Assembly: GCF_008373765.1 (NCBI RefSeq)
Contig: NZ_VUJW01000008.1
Coordinates: forward strand, 227,568-291,567
DNA from: Nocardioides antri
Lineage (GTDB): Bacteria > Actinomycetota > Actinomycetes > Propionibacteriales > Nocardioidaceae
Reading direction: 5' to 3'
Length of the DNA: 64,000 nucleotides
Shown here one piece after another: positions 34,583 through 42,947 of the stretch. Both the position numbers and the translations under genes were made by a program. Below the pieces are notes generated by a model. The model was not told the DNA's origin, made no database searches, and was given only the letters and a program-made list of their open reading frames with translations. The first letter of the stretch is position 1. Each line of letters begins with the position of its first letter.

Positions 34583-35365
34583 ATGAGCCCGGTCGCCGCC
34601 CAGCCGAAGTCTTCGTTGTCACGCCTGGAGCGCCATGTCGCGCGACTCGAGCAGGAACACCCGCCGCTGGACGTGACGTCGGTGGACTTCACGGTCCGCC
34701 GGCCGCAGGAGGTCATCGGACGCTACGGCCGCGTGCTGGACTACATGGCGCGCGCGGAGCTCGAAGTCGAGCGCAACGTGCGGGAGCTCGACGTCCTCAT
34801 GCCGGAGCCGCCGGAGCTCGACCAGTACTTCTACCGGCAGGTGTGGGGCCCCCAGGAGCTCCAGCACGGGCTGATCCTGGACCAGCTGCAGGCCGAGCTC
34901 GGTCTGCCCAAGTCCGCTCCGAACGTCTCGACGGTCCCGCTGAAGCTACGGGTGCTCGGCGGCATCGCCCACCTGGCAGCGATCCAGGACGTCGTCCGGA
35001 TGCTCTACTACCTGACCGGCATGACCACTGAACGTTCTGCAGTGCTCGCCTATCAGCACCTCTACGAGGGCCTGCTCTCCATGGGAGAGGACGCGATCGC
35101 GGTCACCGCCGTGGCACCCATCCGTCGGCAGGAGCCGGGCCACTATGCGTACTACCAGATGTCCGCCCGCGAGCTGTGGGCGCGCCTGACTCCGTGGCAG
35201 CAGTGGCTGACCCGCCGGCTGCGGTCGATCTCGTTCGCCCCTGTCGGAGCCAACTCGCCGCAGGAGCTGCGTCAGGTCGGCGAGATGATGCTTGCGTTCG
35301 ACATCCGCCGACGCGGCGAGATCGACGAGTTCGCCCGGTCCGTGGCGCGGTCCGAAGCCGGCTGA
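34583..35365 (+). CDS. Ferritin-like diiron protein, acyl-ACP-desaturase-like
   Basis: A 260-aa mostly helical protein with two probable carboxylate-bridged iron motifs: ExxH in WGPQELQHGLILDQ (~residues 90-103) and ExxH in RRQEPGHYAYYQM (~175-187). Additional Glu residues lie in the helices before each (YMARAELEVERNV and GLLSMGEDAIA). This is the four-helix arrangement of soluble diiron desaturase-like proteins; homologues are sometimes mislabelled as LepA-like GTPases. Probably monocistronic; substrate unknown. Confidence 0.65.
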   Translation: MSPVAAQPKSSLSRLERHVARLEQEHPPLDVTSVDFTVRRPQEVIGRYGRVLDYMARAELEVERNVRELDVLMPEPPELDQYFYRQVWGPQELQHGLILDQLQAELGLPKSAPNVSTVPLKLRVLGGIAHLAAIQDVVRMLYYLTGMTTERSAVLAYQHLYEGLLSMGEDAIAVTAVAPIRRQEPGHYAYYQMSARELWARLTPWQQWLTRRLRSISFAPVGANSPQELRQVGEMMLAFDIRRRGEIDEFARSVARSEAG

Positions 35366-35518
35366 TGTGGGCCCAGGGGGCGGGGCTGAACGCTCCCACC
35401 TACGTCGCCGACGCGTTCGCACGATGCCTCGAGCTGGCGCAGGAACCAACGCTGCTGCACGAGCCTGCCGCCGCCTGATCGAGTCCACACACGCCGGCGA
35501 AAATATCTTCGTGGGCGA

Positions 35519-35545
35519 TGTCGAAGGCGCAGGATGCCGTTCGAC
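35519..35545 (+). promoter_or_regulatory. Candidate ECF42 promoter
   Basis: TGTCGA (35519-35524), then 17 bp, then CGAC (35542-35545). This resembles the TGTCGA / CGA(T)C -35/-10 pattern reported for ECF42 sigma factors. It lies 57 bp upstream of the DGPF gene that accompanies the sigma factor. Confidence 0.55.
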
Positions 35546-35601
35546 GTACGTGCGAGTCGGCCACCGACGAGCGGTGGACACCAAGGGTTGAGGAGCGAGC
35601 A

Positions 35602-35979
35602 ATGCCGCGTTTCATGGGTTTCGTGAGGATGGAAGAGGGCATCGGCGCGCCGCCGCAGGCGCTGTTCGACGCGATGGACAAGTACATCGGGGAGCAGGCC
35701 GGAGCCGGCCACTTCCTCGACGGCGGCGGCCTCTACGGCACCGAGGACGCAGTCAACTTCGTGGTCCGCAAGGGCGAGACGACCCGGGTGGACGGCCCGT
35801 ACGCCGAGGCCAAGGAGGTCGTCGGTGGCTGGGCGATCATGCAGTACGACAGCCTGGAGGAAGCGATCGCCGGGCAGCAGGAGTTCGCTGAGCTACACGC
35901 CAAGTACTGGCCGGAGTGCGAGATGGTCGCGACCCTGCGCCAGATCTCGGACGAGGCGCCGGAGCCGTCCGACGCCTGA
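35602..35979 (+). CDS. DGPF/YCII-related protein
   Basis: A 125-aa YCII-like protein with the hallmark VDGPYAEAKEVVGGWAIM segment (the DGPF motif reads DGPY here). Such proteins are the constant genomic partners of ECF42 sigma factors and probable members of their regulon. ATG 35602 follows a GAGGAGCGAG ribosome site. The biochemical activity is not established. Confidence 0.82.
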   Translation: MPRFMGFVRMEEGIGAPPQALFDAMDKYIGEQAGAGHFLDGGGLYGTEDAVNFVVRKGETTRVDGPYAEAKEVVGGWAIMQYDSLEEAIAGQQEFAELHAKYWPECEMVATLRQISDEAPEPSDA

Positions 35980-36036
35980 GGAACCTGCGCTGCTGGCCGT
36001 GCGGCCGGCCGGGGGAGGAGTCCCTAGGCTGGCCGC

Positions 36037-37335
36037 ATGGCCCCACGCCCGGCCCCGACCACTGGGGAGACCACCGCGGAGACCATCAGCGCCGCCTGGC
36101 GTGAGGAGTCCGCGCGGCTGATCGGCGCCCTGACCCGGATGACCCGGGACCTCGACCTGGCCGAGGACCTGGCCCAGGACGCGCTGGTCAGCGCGCTCGA
36201 GCAGTGGCCGACCCACGGCATCCCGGCCAACCCGGGGGCGTGGTTGATGACCACCGCCAAGCGCCGCGCCGTCGACACGTTCCGGCGGGCCGAGACCCTG
36301 CGCCGCAAGACCGAGGAGCTCGGTCACGCCCTGAGTGAGGAGGACGGGATGCCGGACCTCACCTCGCAGGTGGACTTCATCGACGACGACGTCCTCCGAC
36401 TGATCTTCCTGTCCTGCCACCCGCAGCTGACCCCGGAGTCCAGGGCCGCGCTGACGCTGCGCCTTGTCGGTGGGCTGACGACTGCGGAGATCGCCCGCGG
36501 CTTCCTGGCCGCCGAGAGCGCGATGGGCCAGCGGATCTCCCGGGCGAAGAAGACGCTCAGCGAGGTCCGCGCGGAGTTCGAGCTGCCGGTCGGCGAGGAG
36601 CGCTCCGCCCGGCTCGAAGACGTGATGGCCGTGATCTACCTGATCTTCAACGAGGGCTACACGGCGACCGCGGGCGACGACTGGATGCGCCCCGAGCTGA
36701 CCAACGAGGCGATCAGGCTGGCCAGGATGCTGGCCGAGCTGATGCCGGACGAGCCGGAGGTGCACGGCCTGCAGGCGCTGCTGGAGCTGCAGGCCTCCCG
36801 CGGCCCCGCCCGGGTCGACGCCGAGGGTCGCCCGGTGCTGCTCGAGGACCAGGACCGGGGTCTCTGGGATGCGTTGTTGGTCCGCCGGGGTCTGGCCGCC
36901 CTGGAGCGGGCCGAGCGGCTCGCCGCGAGCGGGACGCCGGTCGGCCGGTACTACCTGCAGGCCGCGATCGCGTCCTGCCACGCGCGCGCCGCCACGCCCG
37001 AGGAGACGAACTGGCGCGCCATCGCCAACCTGTACGACGTGCTCGCCGAGGCCGCGCCAGGGCCGGTGGTCGAGGTCAACCGCGCTGTGGCGCACGGGCG
37101 GGCGTCCGGCCCGAAGGCCGGCCTGGCCGTGCTCGATCGCCTGCCCGAGGGGGCGCTCGCCGGCTCGCACCTGCTCCCGAGCGTGCGCGCCGACCTGCTC
37201 GCCCGTGCCGGTCGCCATGGCGCAGCGGCCGCATCCTTCCGCGAGGCAGCGGCGTTGACCCGCAACGCGAGCGAGCGAGCACTCCTGCTGGGCCGCGCCG
37301 AAGCATCGGAGAAGGCGGCCTCGCCGAGCAGCTGA
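36037..37335 (+). CDS. ECF42-type RNA polymerase sigma factor
   Basis: A 432-aa sigma factor. Sigma-2 covers ~residues 20-95 (EDLAQDALVSALEQWP) and sigma-4 ~130-185 (LTLRLVGGLTTAEIARGFL). A long C-terminal extension (~190-432) with NEGYTATAGDDWMRPEL and helical repeats fits the ECF42 TPR-like domain. No anti-sigma gene is adjacent, as usual in this group, so the extension may control activity. The DGPF partner is 57 bp upstream in the same direction and carries a matching promoter. Confidence 0.88.
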   Translation: MAPRPAPTTGETTAETISAAWREESARLIGALTRMTRDLDLAEDLAQDALVSALEQWPTHGIPANPGAWLMTTAKRRAVDTFRRAETLRRKTEELGHALSEEDGMPDLTSQVDFIDDDVLRLIFLSCHPQLTPESRAALTLRLVGGLTTAEIARGFLAAESAMGQRISRAKKTLSEVRAEFELPVGEERSARLEDVMAVIYLIFNEGYTATAGDDWMRPELTNEAIRLARMLAELMPDEPEVHGLQALLELQASRGPARVDAEGRPVLLEDQDRGLWDALLVRRGLAALERAERLAASGTPVGRYYLQAAIASCHARAATPEETNWRAIANLYDVLAEAAPGPVVEVNRAVAHGRASGPKAGLAVLDRLPEGALAGSHLLPSVRADLLARAGRHGAAAASFREAAALTRNASERALLLGRAEASEKAASPSS

Positions 37336-37370
37336 CCGCGCCTTGGCCGACCGAATGCCAGGATGCCCTC

Positions 37371-37745
37371 ATGTCCGCACTGACGACCTTGGGACGCGTG
37401 ACCGGATGGACCTGCATCGCGATCGGCGGTGTCGAGCTCGTGGGCGGGGTGCGCGGCGAGCCCGGCATGACCGGCGACGCGACGACGGACTCCCACGTCC
37501 GCTTCATGGGTCCGGTCTTCGCCGGCTACGGCCTGGGCTGGCTCGACGCGGCGGCGGGTCCCGAGCCAGACCTCGGCCGGATGCGCCTCCTCGCCGGGCT
37601 CATGGCACTCGGGGGCATGGGACGGCTGGCGACCCGCGCGACCATGGGCCGACCCCATCGCTTCCACGACCTGCTGCTCTGCATCGAGCTCGCGGCGCCG
37701 GCGGTGGTGGAGATGGTGGGCCGACGCGAGCGAACGGTTCGCTGA
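37371..37745 (+). CDS. DUF4345 family membrane protein
   Basis: A 124-aa protein with about four hydrophobic segments and the family pattern DSHVRFMGPVFAGYGLGWL in the first half. It follows the sigma factor by 35 bp and may be co-transcribed. Function unknown. Confidence 0.7.
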   Translation: MSALTTLGRVTGWTCIAIGGVELVGGVRGEPGMTGDATTDSHVRFMGPVFAGYGLGWLDAAAGPEPDLGRMRLLAGLMALGGMGRLATRATMGRPHRFHDLLLCIELAAPAVVEMVGRRERTVR

Positions 37746-37761
37746 CGCCGGGCCACCGAGC

Positions 37762-38001
37762 TCACCGACGGGTGGGACGCGCGTGCCCCGACACGTCGTC
37801 CGGGACGTGGGTCAGCAGGTCGCCGGGTTGGCAGTCGAGCTCTCGGCAGATCGCATCGAGGGTCGAGAGACGGATCGCCCGCGCCTTGCCGGTCTTGAGG
37901 ATCGAGAGGTTGGCGATGGTGATGCCGACGCGATCAGCCAGCTCGGTGAGGGTCATCCGGCGGTCGAGCAGGACATGGTCGAGGCGGATGTCGATCGCCA
38001 T
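37762..38001 (-). CDS. YozG-like HTH (Cro/CI-type) regulator
   Basis: A 79-aa single-domain HTH protein with MTLTELADRVGITIANLSIL as the helix-turn-helix and RLSTLDAICRELDCQPGDLL as the following helices. It overlaps the upstream DUF2975 gene by 3 bases (ATGA). YozG/DUF2975 pairs are widespread two-gene units in which the small HTH protein probably controls the operon. Confidence 0.82.
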   Translation of the reverse strand: MAIDIRLDHVLLDRRMTLTELADRVGITIANLSILKTGKARAIRLSTLDAICRELDCQPGDLLTHVPDDVSGHARPTRR

Positions 38002-38768
38002 CAGACCGTGAGCCTCTGATCGTCTTCCAGGCGTACGCCGCGCCGGAAGACCTGCGCCAGCAGCAGCAACAGGGCCCCGAACGCCATCCGCGTGAGCTGC
38101 GGTCCGCCCGGCTCCATCGACCCCAGCTCCAGGCCCACCCCCTGCGCGCCGGCGCGGACGAAGCCGTAGTCCCAGGCCTTGGGGCTGAGGAACAGCCACA
38201 GGAAGGGCTCCAGCAGCTCCCAGGCGATCAGGGTGACGCCGATGACGCGCAGTCGTCGCACGACCTGGTCGGTGAACGGTGCGTCGCGGGAGACGGCGCG
38301 CAGCAGCAGCCACAGCTGCGACAGCATGAAGGCAAGGACCAGCAGGCTGAGCACCGTCATTGCGTACAGGGACGCGATGAGGGGGTTCCACCCCGGGTCG
38401 GCGTCGAAGAACAGGCGACCCTCGAGATGGGCCGATACCGCTCGGATGTCGTCGTCCGGGAGCAGGAAGGGTGGGTCCTCGCGGGGGCCGTCCGCATCGC
38501 GGAGGATGACGTTCTCGCAGTCGCGCCGGGGATGGCGGAGGTCGATACGGGGGCAGACCTCGGTGTACGCACGGACCTCCCACGAGGGCTGGTAGCTCAG
38601 GTCCACCAGGTGGGTGCCGGGCACCAGGCTGATCCGATGGCTGTGGTCGCTCCAGCCGGCCAGCCCGGCGACGCCGAGGGCGGCTATCAGCAGCGCCCCC
38701 AACGTCGTGATGGCCGCCGCCGCCAACGCGATCCAGCTGGCCGTCATGAAGCTGCGGTTCTGGCGCAT
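38001..38768 (-). CDS. DUF2975 family membrane protein
   Basis: A 255-aa protein with four membrane helices: one N-terminal, one near residue 140, and two in the C-terminal half (VIGVTLIAWELLEPFLWLFL and MAFGALLLLLAQVF). A large extracytoplasmic segment after helix 1 contains VCPRIDLRHPRRDCENV, with two Cys that may bridge. ATG 38768 fits the start of the first helix. It is coupled to the YozG-like regulator gene. Function unknown. Confidence 0.8.
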   Translation of the reverse strand: MRQNRSFMTASWIALAAAAITTLGALLIAALGVAGLAGWSDHSHRISLVPGTHLVDLSYQPSWEVRAYTEVCPRIDLRHPRRDCENVILRDADGPREDPPFLLPDDDIRAVSAHLEGRLFFDADPGWNPLIASLYAMTVLSLLVLAFMLSQLWLLLRAVSRDAPFTDQVVRRLRVIGVTLIAWELLEPFLWLFLSPKAWDYGFVRAGAQGVGLELGSMEPGGPQLTRMAFGALLLLLAQVFRRGVRLEDDQRLTV

Positions 38769-38939
38769 GAGCCTTCCTGACCTTCGACGCGGGCTTATTG
38801 AGAAACAATGTGACCGCATCGATCTTCGGTGTCAAGGAACGGCGGACGGGACCCGGACGGGCCAGGGCGCAGCGGCTTCGGTGCGATTGGTCGGTCTGGC
38901 GTCGTCATGGGGGAGGAGAGGGTGGATAGCAGCAGGCGT

Positions 38940-39482
38940 ATGACTCAAGCCGTGCTTTTTGGTCTGGTCGCGTCGCGTGCGCTGGTGTTGGGAGCGTTCG
39001 CGGGCGGACGAGTGGAACTGCCGAAGAGGGTGTTGGCGGCGATGCTCGCGTTCGCGTCGGGCGCTCTCATCACAGCGTTGGCTTTCGAGTTCTTCGAGGA
39101 TTCCTATGAGCAAGGCGGCCTGTGGCGAGCCGCTCTGGGACTCGTTGGCGGCGCAGCGCTGTTCACGCTCATCAGCTATTTCCTCGACCGAGTCGCCCAA
39201 GGAGCCGGGGGCGAGTAGGACGGCAGCGAGAAGCTCGATCCTGATGTCGGAACATGGACCGTGTGCGCCATCCTTCTCACGCTCGCGGTCCTGATCGGCG
39301 CAGGGCCCCTCTCAGATGCCGAAGCGGAGACGTTGTCCCTCCCGCTAGCGTTCGCGGCCGGCGCAGTGCTTGCCTCCTTGGCCGACACCCTCATGCCCGA
39401 GGCCTACGAAGAGGGCGGACCGACGGTCGCACTCAGCACCACAGCCGGGTTCGCCCTGTCGTTCTACCTTGCGACTCTCTGA
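38940..39482 (+). pseudogene. Decayed ZIP family metal transporter
   Basis: The N-terminal part (MTQAVLFGLVASRALVLGAF...) and the C-terminal part (SLPLAFAAGAVLASLADTLM) both match ZIP transporters, in the same reading frame. They are separated by an in-frame TAG at 39216-39218, and the central segment with the metal-binding helices is missing. The intact protein would be roughly 250 aa; only ~165 codons remain. This is a deletion plus nonsense mutation rather than a functional short gene. Confidence 0.75.
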
Positions 39483-39491
39483 ACCCGCCCG

Positions 39492-40148
39492 TTACCGCGG
39501 CCAAGGCGCGGCGGCCGAACCGCCCGGGAAGAGGCCTGACCTCGGCACGAAGCCGTCGATCCGCTTGACCCGGTCGGTCCAGCGCCGCACCGCCGGGTAG
39601 TCGATCCGGGACACGCCTCCTTCCTCGCTGAGCGCGACGTCGGGGAACACGGCGAGGTCGGCGATGGTGGGGTGGTCCGCGGCGCACAGCCAGCTACGAC
39701 CCTCCTGCTCACCGAACCACAGGTGCTCGTCGAGGGTCCTGAGCAGCGTGTGTGCCCGAGCCCTGGCGGCGGTGACGTCGGTGACGTGGCCGAGGCTCTC
39801 GTGCAGGCGCGCCGCACCGGCCGAGGAGGCCAGTGCGCGGGAGAGCCCGAGCCACTGGGTGACTTCACCGACGAGCACCGGGTCCCGCCGGGGGAGCCAG
39901 GTCCCGGTGGCGTCGTGGCGGGCAGCCAGGTAGACGAGGATCGCCTGCGCGTCGTACAGCGTGGTGTGCTCGTCGCGCAGCACCGGTAGCTGCTGTAGCG
40001 GGCTCAGCTCGGTGAACCACTCCGTCTCGTGCTCCCGCCCCGGGTAGAACTCGACATCGACCCGGGAGTAGTGCAGACCGAGCACGGCCAGCGCCAGGCG
40101 GGCCTGGTAGCAGTCGGACGACAGCTCGTAGTCGAACAGCGTGATCAT
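39492..40148 (-). CDS. GST-like protein of the N-demethylase set (NdmE-like)
   Basis: A 218-aa glutathione S-transferase fold protein: thioredoxin-like domain with FDYELSSDCYQARLALAVLG and LPVLRDEHTTLYDAQAILVYL, then a helical C-terminal domain with DHPTIADLAVFPDVAL. It is the last gene of a three-gene set after the reductase (9-bp gap). In Pseudomonas putida CBB5 the GST-like NdmE bridges NdmC and NdmD. Same fold, same partners and same order suggest a structural role rather than glutathione conjugation. Actinobacteria usually lack glutathione, which supports that. Confidence 0.82.
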   Translation of the reverse strand: MITLFDYELSSDCYQARLALAVLGLHYSRVDVEFYPGREHETEWFTELSPLQQLPVLRDEHTTLYDAQAILVYLAARHDATGTWLPRRDPVLVGEVTQWLGLSRALASSAGAARLHESLGHVTDVTAARARAHTLLRTLDEHLWFGEQEGRSWLCAADHPTIADLAVFPDVALSEEGGVSRIDYPAVRRWTDRVKRIDGFVPRSGLFPGGSAAAPWPR

Positions 40149-40157
40149 CGCTACCTC

Positions 40158-41906
40158 CTAGAGGTCCAGGACGAGTCGTGGGGAGGCGGAGCGGGAGACG
40201 CAGGTCATGATCGCCTCACCGGATGCCTTCTCCGCCTCGTTCAGGTAGACGTCTTGATGGACCGGCTCGCCCTCGATCACCCGGGCGATACAGGTGCCGC
40301 ACGCTCCTTGCTCGCAGGACGACGGCATCGTGACCCCGGCCTCACGCACGGCCTCCAGGATCGTCTGCCCGGGCGGCACCTGGACGGTCAGGCACGAGCG
40401 CGCGAGGTCGACCTCGAAGCTGGAGTCCTTGTCGATCTCCTGCCCGTTCTGGAAGTACTCGAAGTGCACCTTCTCGACCGGCCAGCCACATTCCGCTGCG
40501 ATCTCCCGAGCCGCCTCGATCATGGGGCCGGGGCCGCAGAGGTACACCTGCCGTCCGGGCGCGTGGCCGGCCAGGATCTCCCGGAGCCGCGCTGTTGTCG
40601 CCGCGACGTCCAGCCCGCAGTGGCGGCGGACCGAGTCGCCGAGGGCGGCGAGCCGGTCGTGGAAGGCCAGGTGGTCCTCGGTCTGCGCGAAGTAGTGCAG
40701 CTCGTGGTCGAGGCCGTGGTGCGCCAGGGTCTGCGCCATCGCCAGGAGTGGCGTCACGCCGATCCCGCCCGCGACGAGCAGGGTGTGCTCGGCGTCCCGC
40801 CGCAGCGGGAAGTTGTTCCGCGGCTCGGAGAGGGCCAGGACGTCGCCCTCCCGGACCGTGTCGTGGAGGCAGGCGGACCCGCCTCGTGACTCCGGTTCCC
40901 GTTTCACGCCCAGCACGTAGCGGTCGTCCTCACCCGGAGCGTTGACCACGGAGTACTGCCGCACGCAGCCGTTCGGGAGGTGTACGTCGACGTGCGCTCC
41001 CGGCTGCGCGACCGGCAGGTGCCCGGTGAGCGGCGCGAGCGCGAAGCCGGCCACGTCGACTCCAGCCGACCACTTGCGCTCGACTCGGACGCGCAGGCTC
41101 GCGGACCGTCCCGGTCGGGTCGCCGGCGGCAGCTCCGCGAGCTCCTCGGGGACGAGCTCGAGCTCCGGCTCGTCGTTCCCGGGTTCGAGGGGCCCGACCT
41201 CGGACTCCACCCGCGCCCGGAGCCGGTTCAGGGCCCGGTTGTGGAGGCGCAGCAGGGTGAGCCGGGAAACGTCCGGATCGGCCTCGTCGACGCCGTGGAG
41301 CACGCCGCGGACGACGCACGTGGTGGCGTCCGACGGCTGCACCAGCAACGTCAGGCCGGGACCGCTCGCGCCGTCGAAGCGCAGCAGCAGGTCCGACTCG
41401 GAGGCCAGTCGTAGGTCGTCGTCGGCGTCGTACGAACGGAGCGCGCCCACGACGTCGGCCGCCGGCGCCGCCACCGTGACCGCGCGCAGCGGGAGCTGGC
41501 TCCCGCGCTCGGGCAGGACCGGCAGGTCCTCCGGACGGTCGTGCTCCAGCGTCGTCCAGACGAGGCCGTGCCGCTCGACCACGGGGAAGGTCCGGTTGCA
41601 GATGGTCCGAGCCGGCGCGTCGGCGGGATGTGCCGGGATGTAGGTGCACTCCGCGGTGCGGTTGGAGTAACGCCACCCGTGGTACTGGCACTTGAGCTCG
41701 CGCCCGTCGTTGACCGCGATCGAGAGCCGGACGCCGCGGTGGAGACAGCGGTTCTCCCACACGTTGACGTAGCCGTCGTCCGCCCGCCAGACCGCGAGCT
41801 CACGCCCGAGCAGTCGACCTTGGAAGACGTGCCGGAGGACCACGTCAGCGGACGAGGCGACGGGGTGCCATGCGCGGCCGGGAAGGCCGGGCTGGGTCCT
41901 GGTCAT
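40158..41906 (-). CDS. Rieske-FNR-ferredoxin fusion reductase (NdmD-like)
   Basis: A 582-aa electron-transfer chain in one protein. Residues ~10-105 form a Rieske domain with Cys54/His56 and Cys73/His76 (CLH...CQYH). A ferredoxin-reductase part follows with RQYSVVNAPGEDDRYVLGVK (flavin), LVAGGIGVTPLLAMA and VYLCGPGPMIEAA (NAD). The C-terminus is a plant-type [2Fe-2S] ferredoxin, SSCEQGACGTC plus a later Cys. The extra N-terminal Rieske centre is the hallmark of NdmD and compensates for its absence in the catalytic subunit next door. ATG 41906 has GGAGG 8 bases upstream. Confidence 0.9.
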   Translation of the reverse strand: MTRTQPGLPGRAWHPVASSADVVLRHVFQGRLLGRELAVWRADDGYVNVWENRCLHRGVRLSIAVNDGRELKCQYHGWRYSNRTAECTYIPAHPADAPARTICNRTFPVVERHGLVWTTLEHDRPEDLPVLPERGSQLPLRAVTVAAPAADVVGALRSYDADDDLRLASESDLLLRFDGASGPGLTLLVQPSDATTCVVRGVLHGVDEADPDVSRLTLLRLHNRALNRLRARVESEVGPLEPGNDEPELELVPEELAELPPATRPGRSASLRVRVERKWSAGVDVAGFALAPLTGHLPVAQPGAHVDVHLPNGCVRQYSVVNAPGEDDRYVLGVKREPESRGGSACLHDTVREGDVLALSEPRNNFPLRRDAEHTLLVAGGIGVTPLLAMAQTLAHHGLDHELHYFAQTEDHLAFHDRLAALGDSVRRHCGLDVAATTARLREILAGHAPGRQVYLCGPGPMIEAAREIAAECGWPVEKVHFEYFQNGQEIDKDSSFEVDLARSCLTVQVPPGQTILEAVREAGVTMPSSCEQGACGTCIARVIEGEPVHQDVYLNEAEKASGEAIMTCVSRSASPRLVLDL

Positions 41907-41911
41907 CTCGC

Positions 41912-42781
41912 TCACCTCCCCGCCGGGATCACGCCGTAGGTGATCCCCTTGCCGCTCAACCAGCGGCGGTAGGCGACGGCGGACTTGTCGGCCCGGATCG
42001 GCGTCTCCGATCGCGGGTCGAGGGGCAGGCGCTTGGGGAACTGGTTCTCCAGGATCGGCTTGTCCTGGCCGAAGATCGACTGCTGGAAGTTGCGGATCTC
42101 CTTGTCCTCGTGCGCGTCGTCGAGCACCGAGAGGAGCAGGTGGGCGCGGACGTGCTCCTGGTCGACGGGCTGCAGGAAGACGGCGATCACGTCCTTCCGG
42201 CCGGGGTCGTCGCCGCTGGTCTTGTAGAGGATCGAGCAGTAGGGGTGCGGGACCCGGTAGACGTATTCGACCTCGGCGCCGGCCGAGGACGAGGCCGAGG
42301 CCTTCGGCTGGAACATGCGGCACCGGGTCGCCAGCACCTCGTCCCGCTCGGCCGAGACGTCGACGTCGTACTCCACCACCTCGGTGTGCGGCTCGGAGCC
42401 GAGGACGTCGGTGTGGACGAACGGGAAGTGCGCCATGTCGAGGAAGTTCTCGATCGCCCGGGGCGCCGAGACGTGGACGCCGATCGTGCTGGCGTTCATG
42501 TTGCGGCGGTCGGGCTCGTCGTACTCCGGGATGCTGAAGAGGTCCTTCGGTGGTGTGCCGAGCGACGTCCAGATGTAGCCGTAGCGCACGAGGGTCGGTA
42601 GCTGGTGCTGCGTGGCCCCGGTGCGCCAGGCACGTGCTCCGGCGTCGGGGCTCCAGGCGTAGCCGATCTGCTCCTCGAGCAGGGTGGTGGTGTGGTCCTG
42701 TCCGGCCGCGGTTTCCGCGACGGCGGAGAGCGGGTGCCAGAGGTTGAGGACGACGGGGTCGGTGCAAGGAGGTGTAGGCAT
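41912..42781 (-). CDS. Rieske-type oxygenase catalytic subunit lacking the Rieske domain (NdmC-like)
   Basis: A 289-aa non-haem iron oxygenase subunit. The mononuclear iron motif is intact: Asn112, Asp115, His118, His123 in ENFLDMAHFPFVHTD. The N-terminal region keeps the LWHPLSAV and YGYIWTSLG edges of a Rieske domain, but the CxH...CxxH cluster ligands between them are gone. Such a subunit cannot take electrons by itself and depends on the reductase's own Rieske domain, as described for NdmC, the N7-demethylase of 7-methylxanthine. An alternative start at 42814 would add 11 residues. Confidence 0.85.
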   Translation of the reverse strand: MPTPPCTDPVVLNLWHPLSAVAETAAGQDHTTTLLEEQIGYAWSPDAGARAWRTGATQHQLPTLVRYGYIWTSLGTPPKDLFSIPEYDEPDRRNMNASTIGVHVSAPRAIENFLDMAHFPFVHTDVLGSEPHTEVVEYDVDVSAERDEVLATRCRMFQPKASASSSAGAEVEYVYRVPHPYCSILYKTSGDDPGRKDVIAVFLQPVDQEHVRAHLLLSVLDDAHEDKEIRNFQQSIFGQDKPILENQFPKRLPLDPRSETPIRADKSAVAYRRWLSGKGITYGVIPAGR

Positions 42782-42876
42782 GACGGTCTCGATTTCTCGA
42801 AGTTGGCTGTGCATCGCCTGCCGGTCGGTGACCGGAAGCGTTCCGACGCGGGCACAGCAGAACGTCGGACGCTGGT

Positions 42877-42897
42877 GGTCCCGCGAGGTGCGGGACC
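42877..42897 (-). terminator. Hairpin after guaD
   Basis: GGTCCCGC-GAGGT-GCGGGACC, a perfect 8-bp stem, lies between the guaD stop and the NdmC-like gene. It may end the permease-xdh-guaD transcript, which would make the demethylase genes a separate unit with their own promoter in the remaining ~95 bp. Confidence 0.55.
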
Positions 42898-42947
42898 GGG
42901 ACCGCGTGGATGCTCCTCTCCGTAGGGGGACGGGACGGTGACGCGGG

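Noticed and set aside
42815-42876. CGGAA-GCG-TTCCG palindrome upstream of the NdmC-like gene as another regulon box
   Set aside because: The half-sites are in the opposite order and spacing to the regulon boxes, and no paired box lies 21 bp away.
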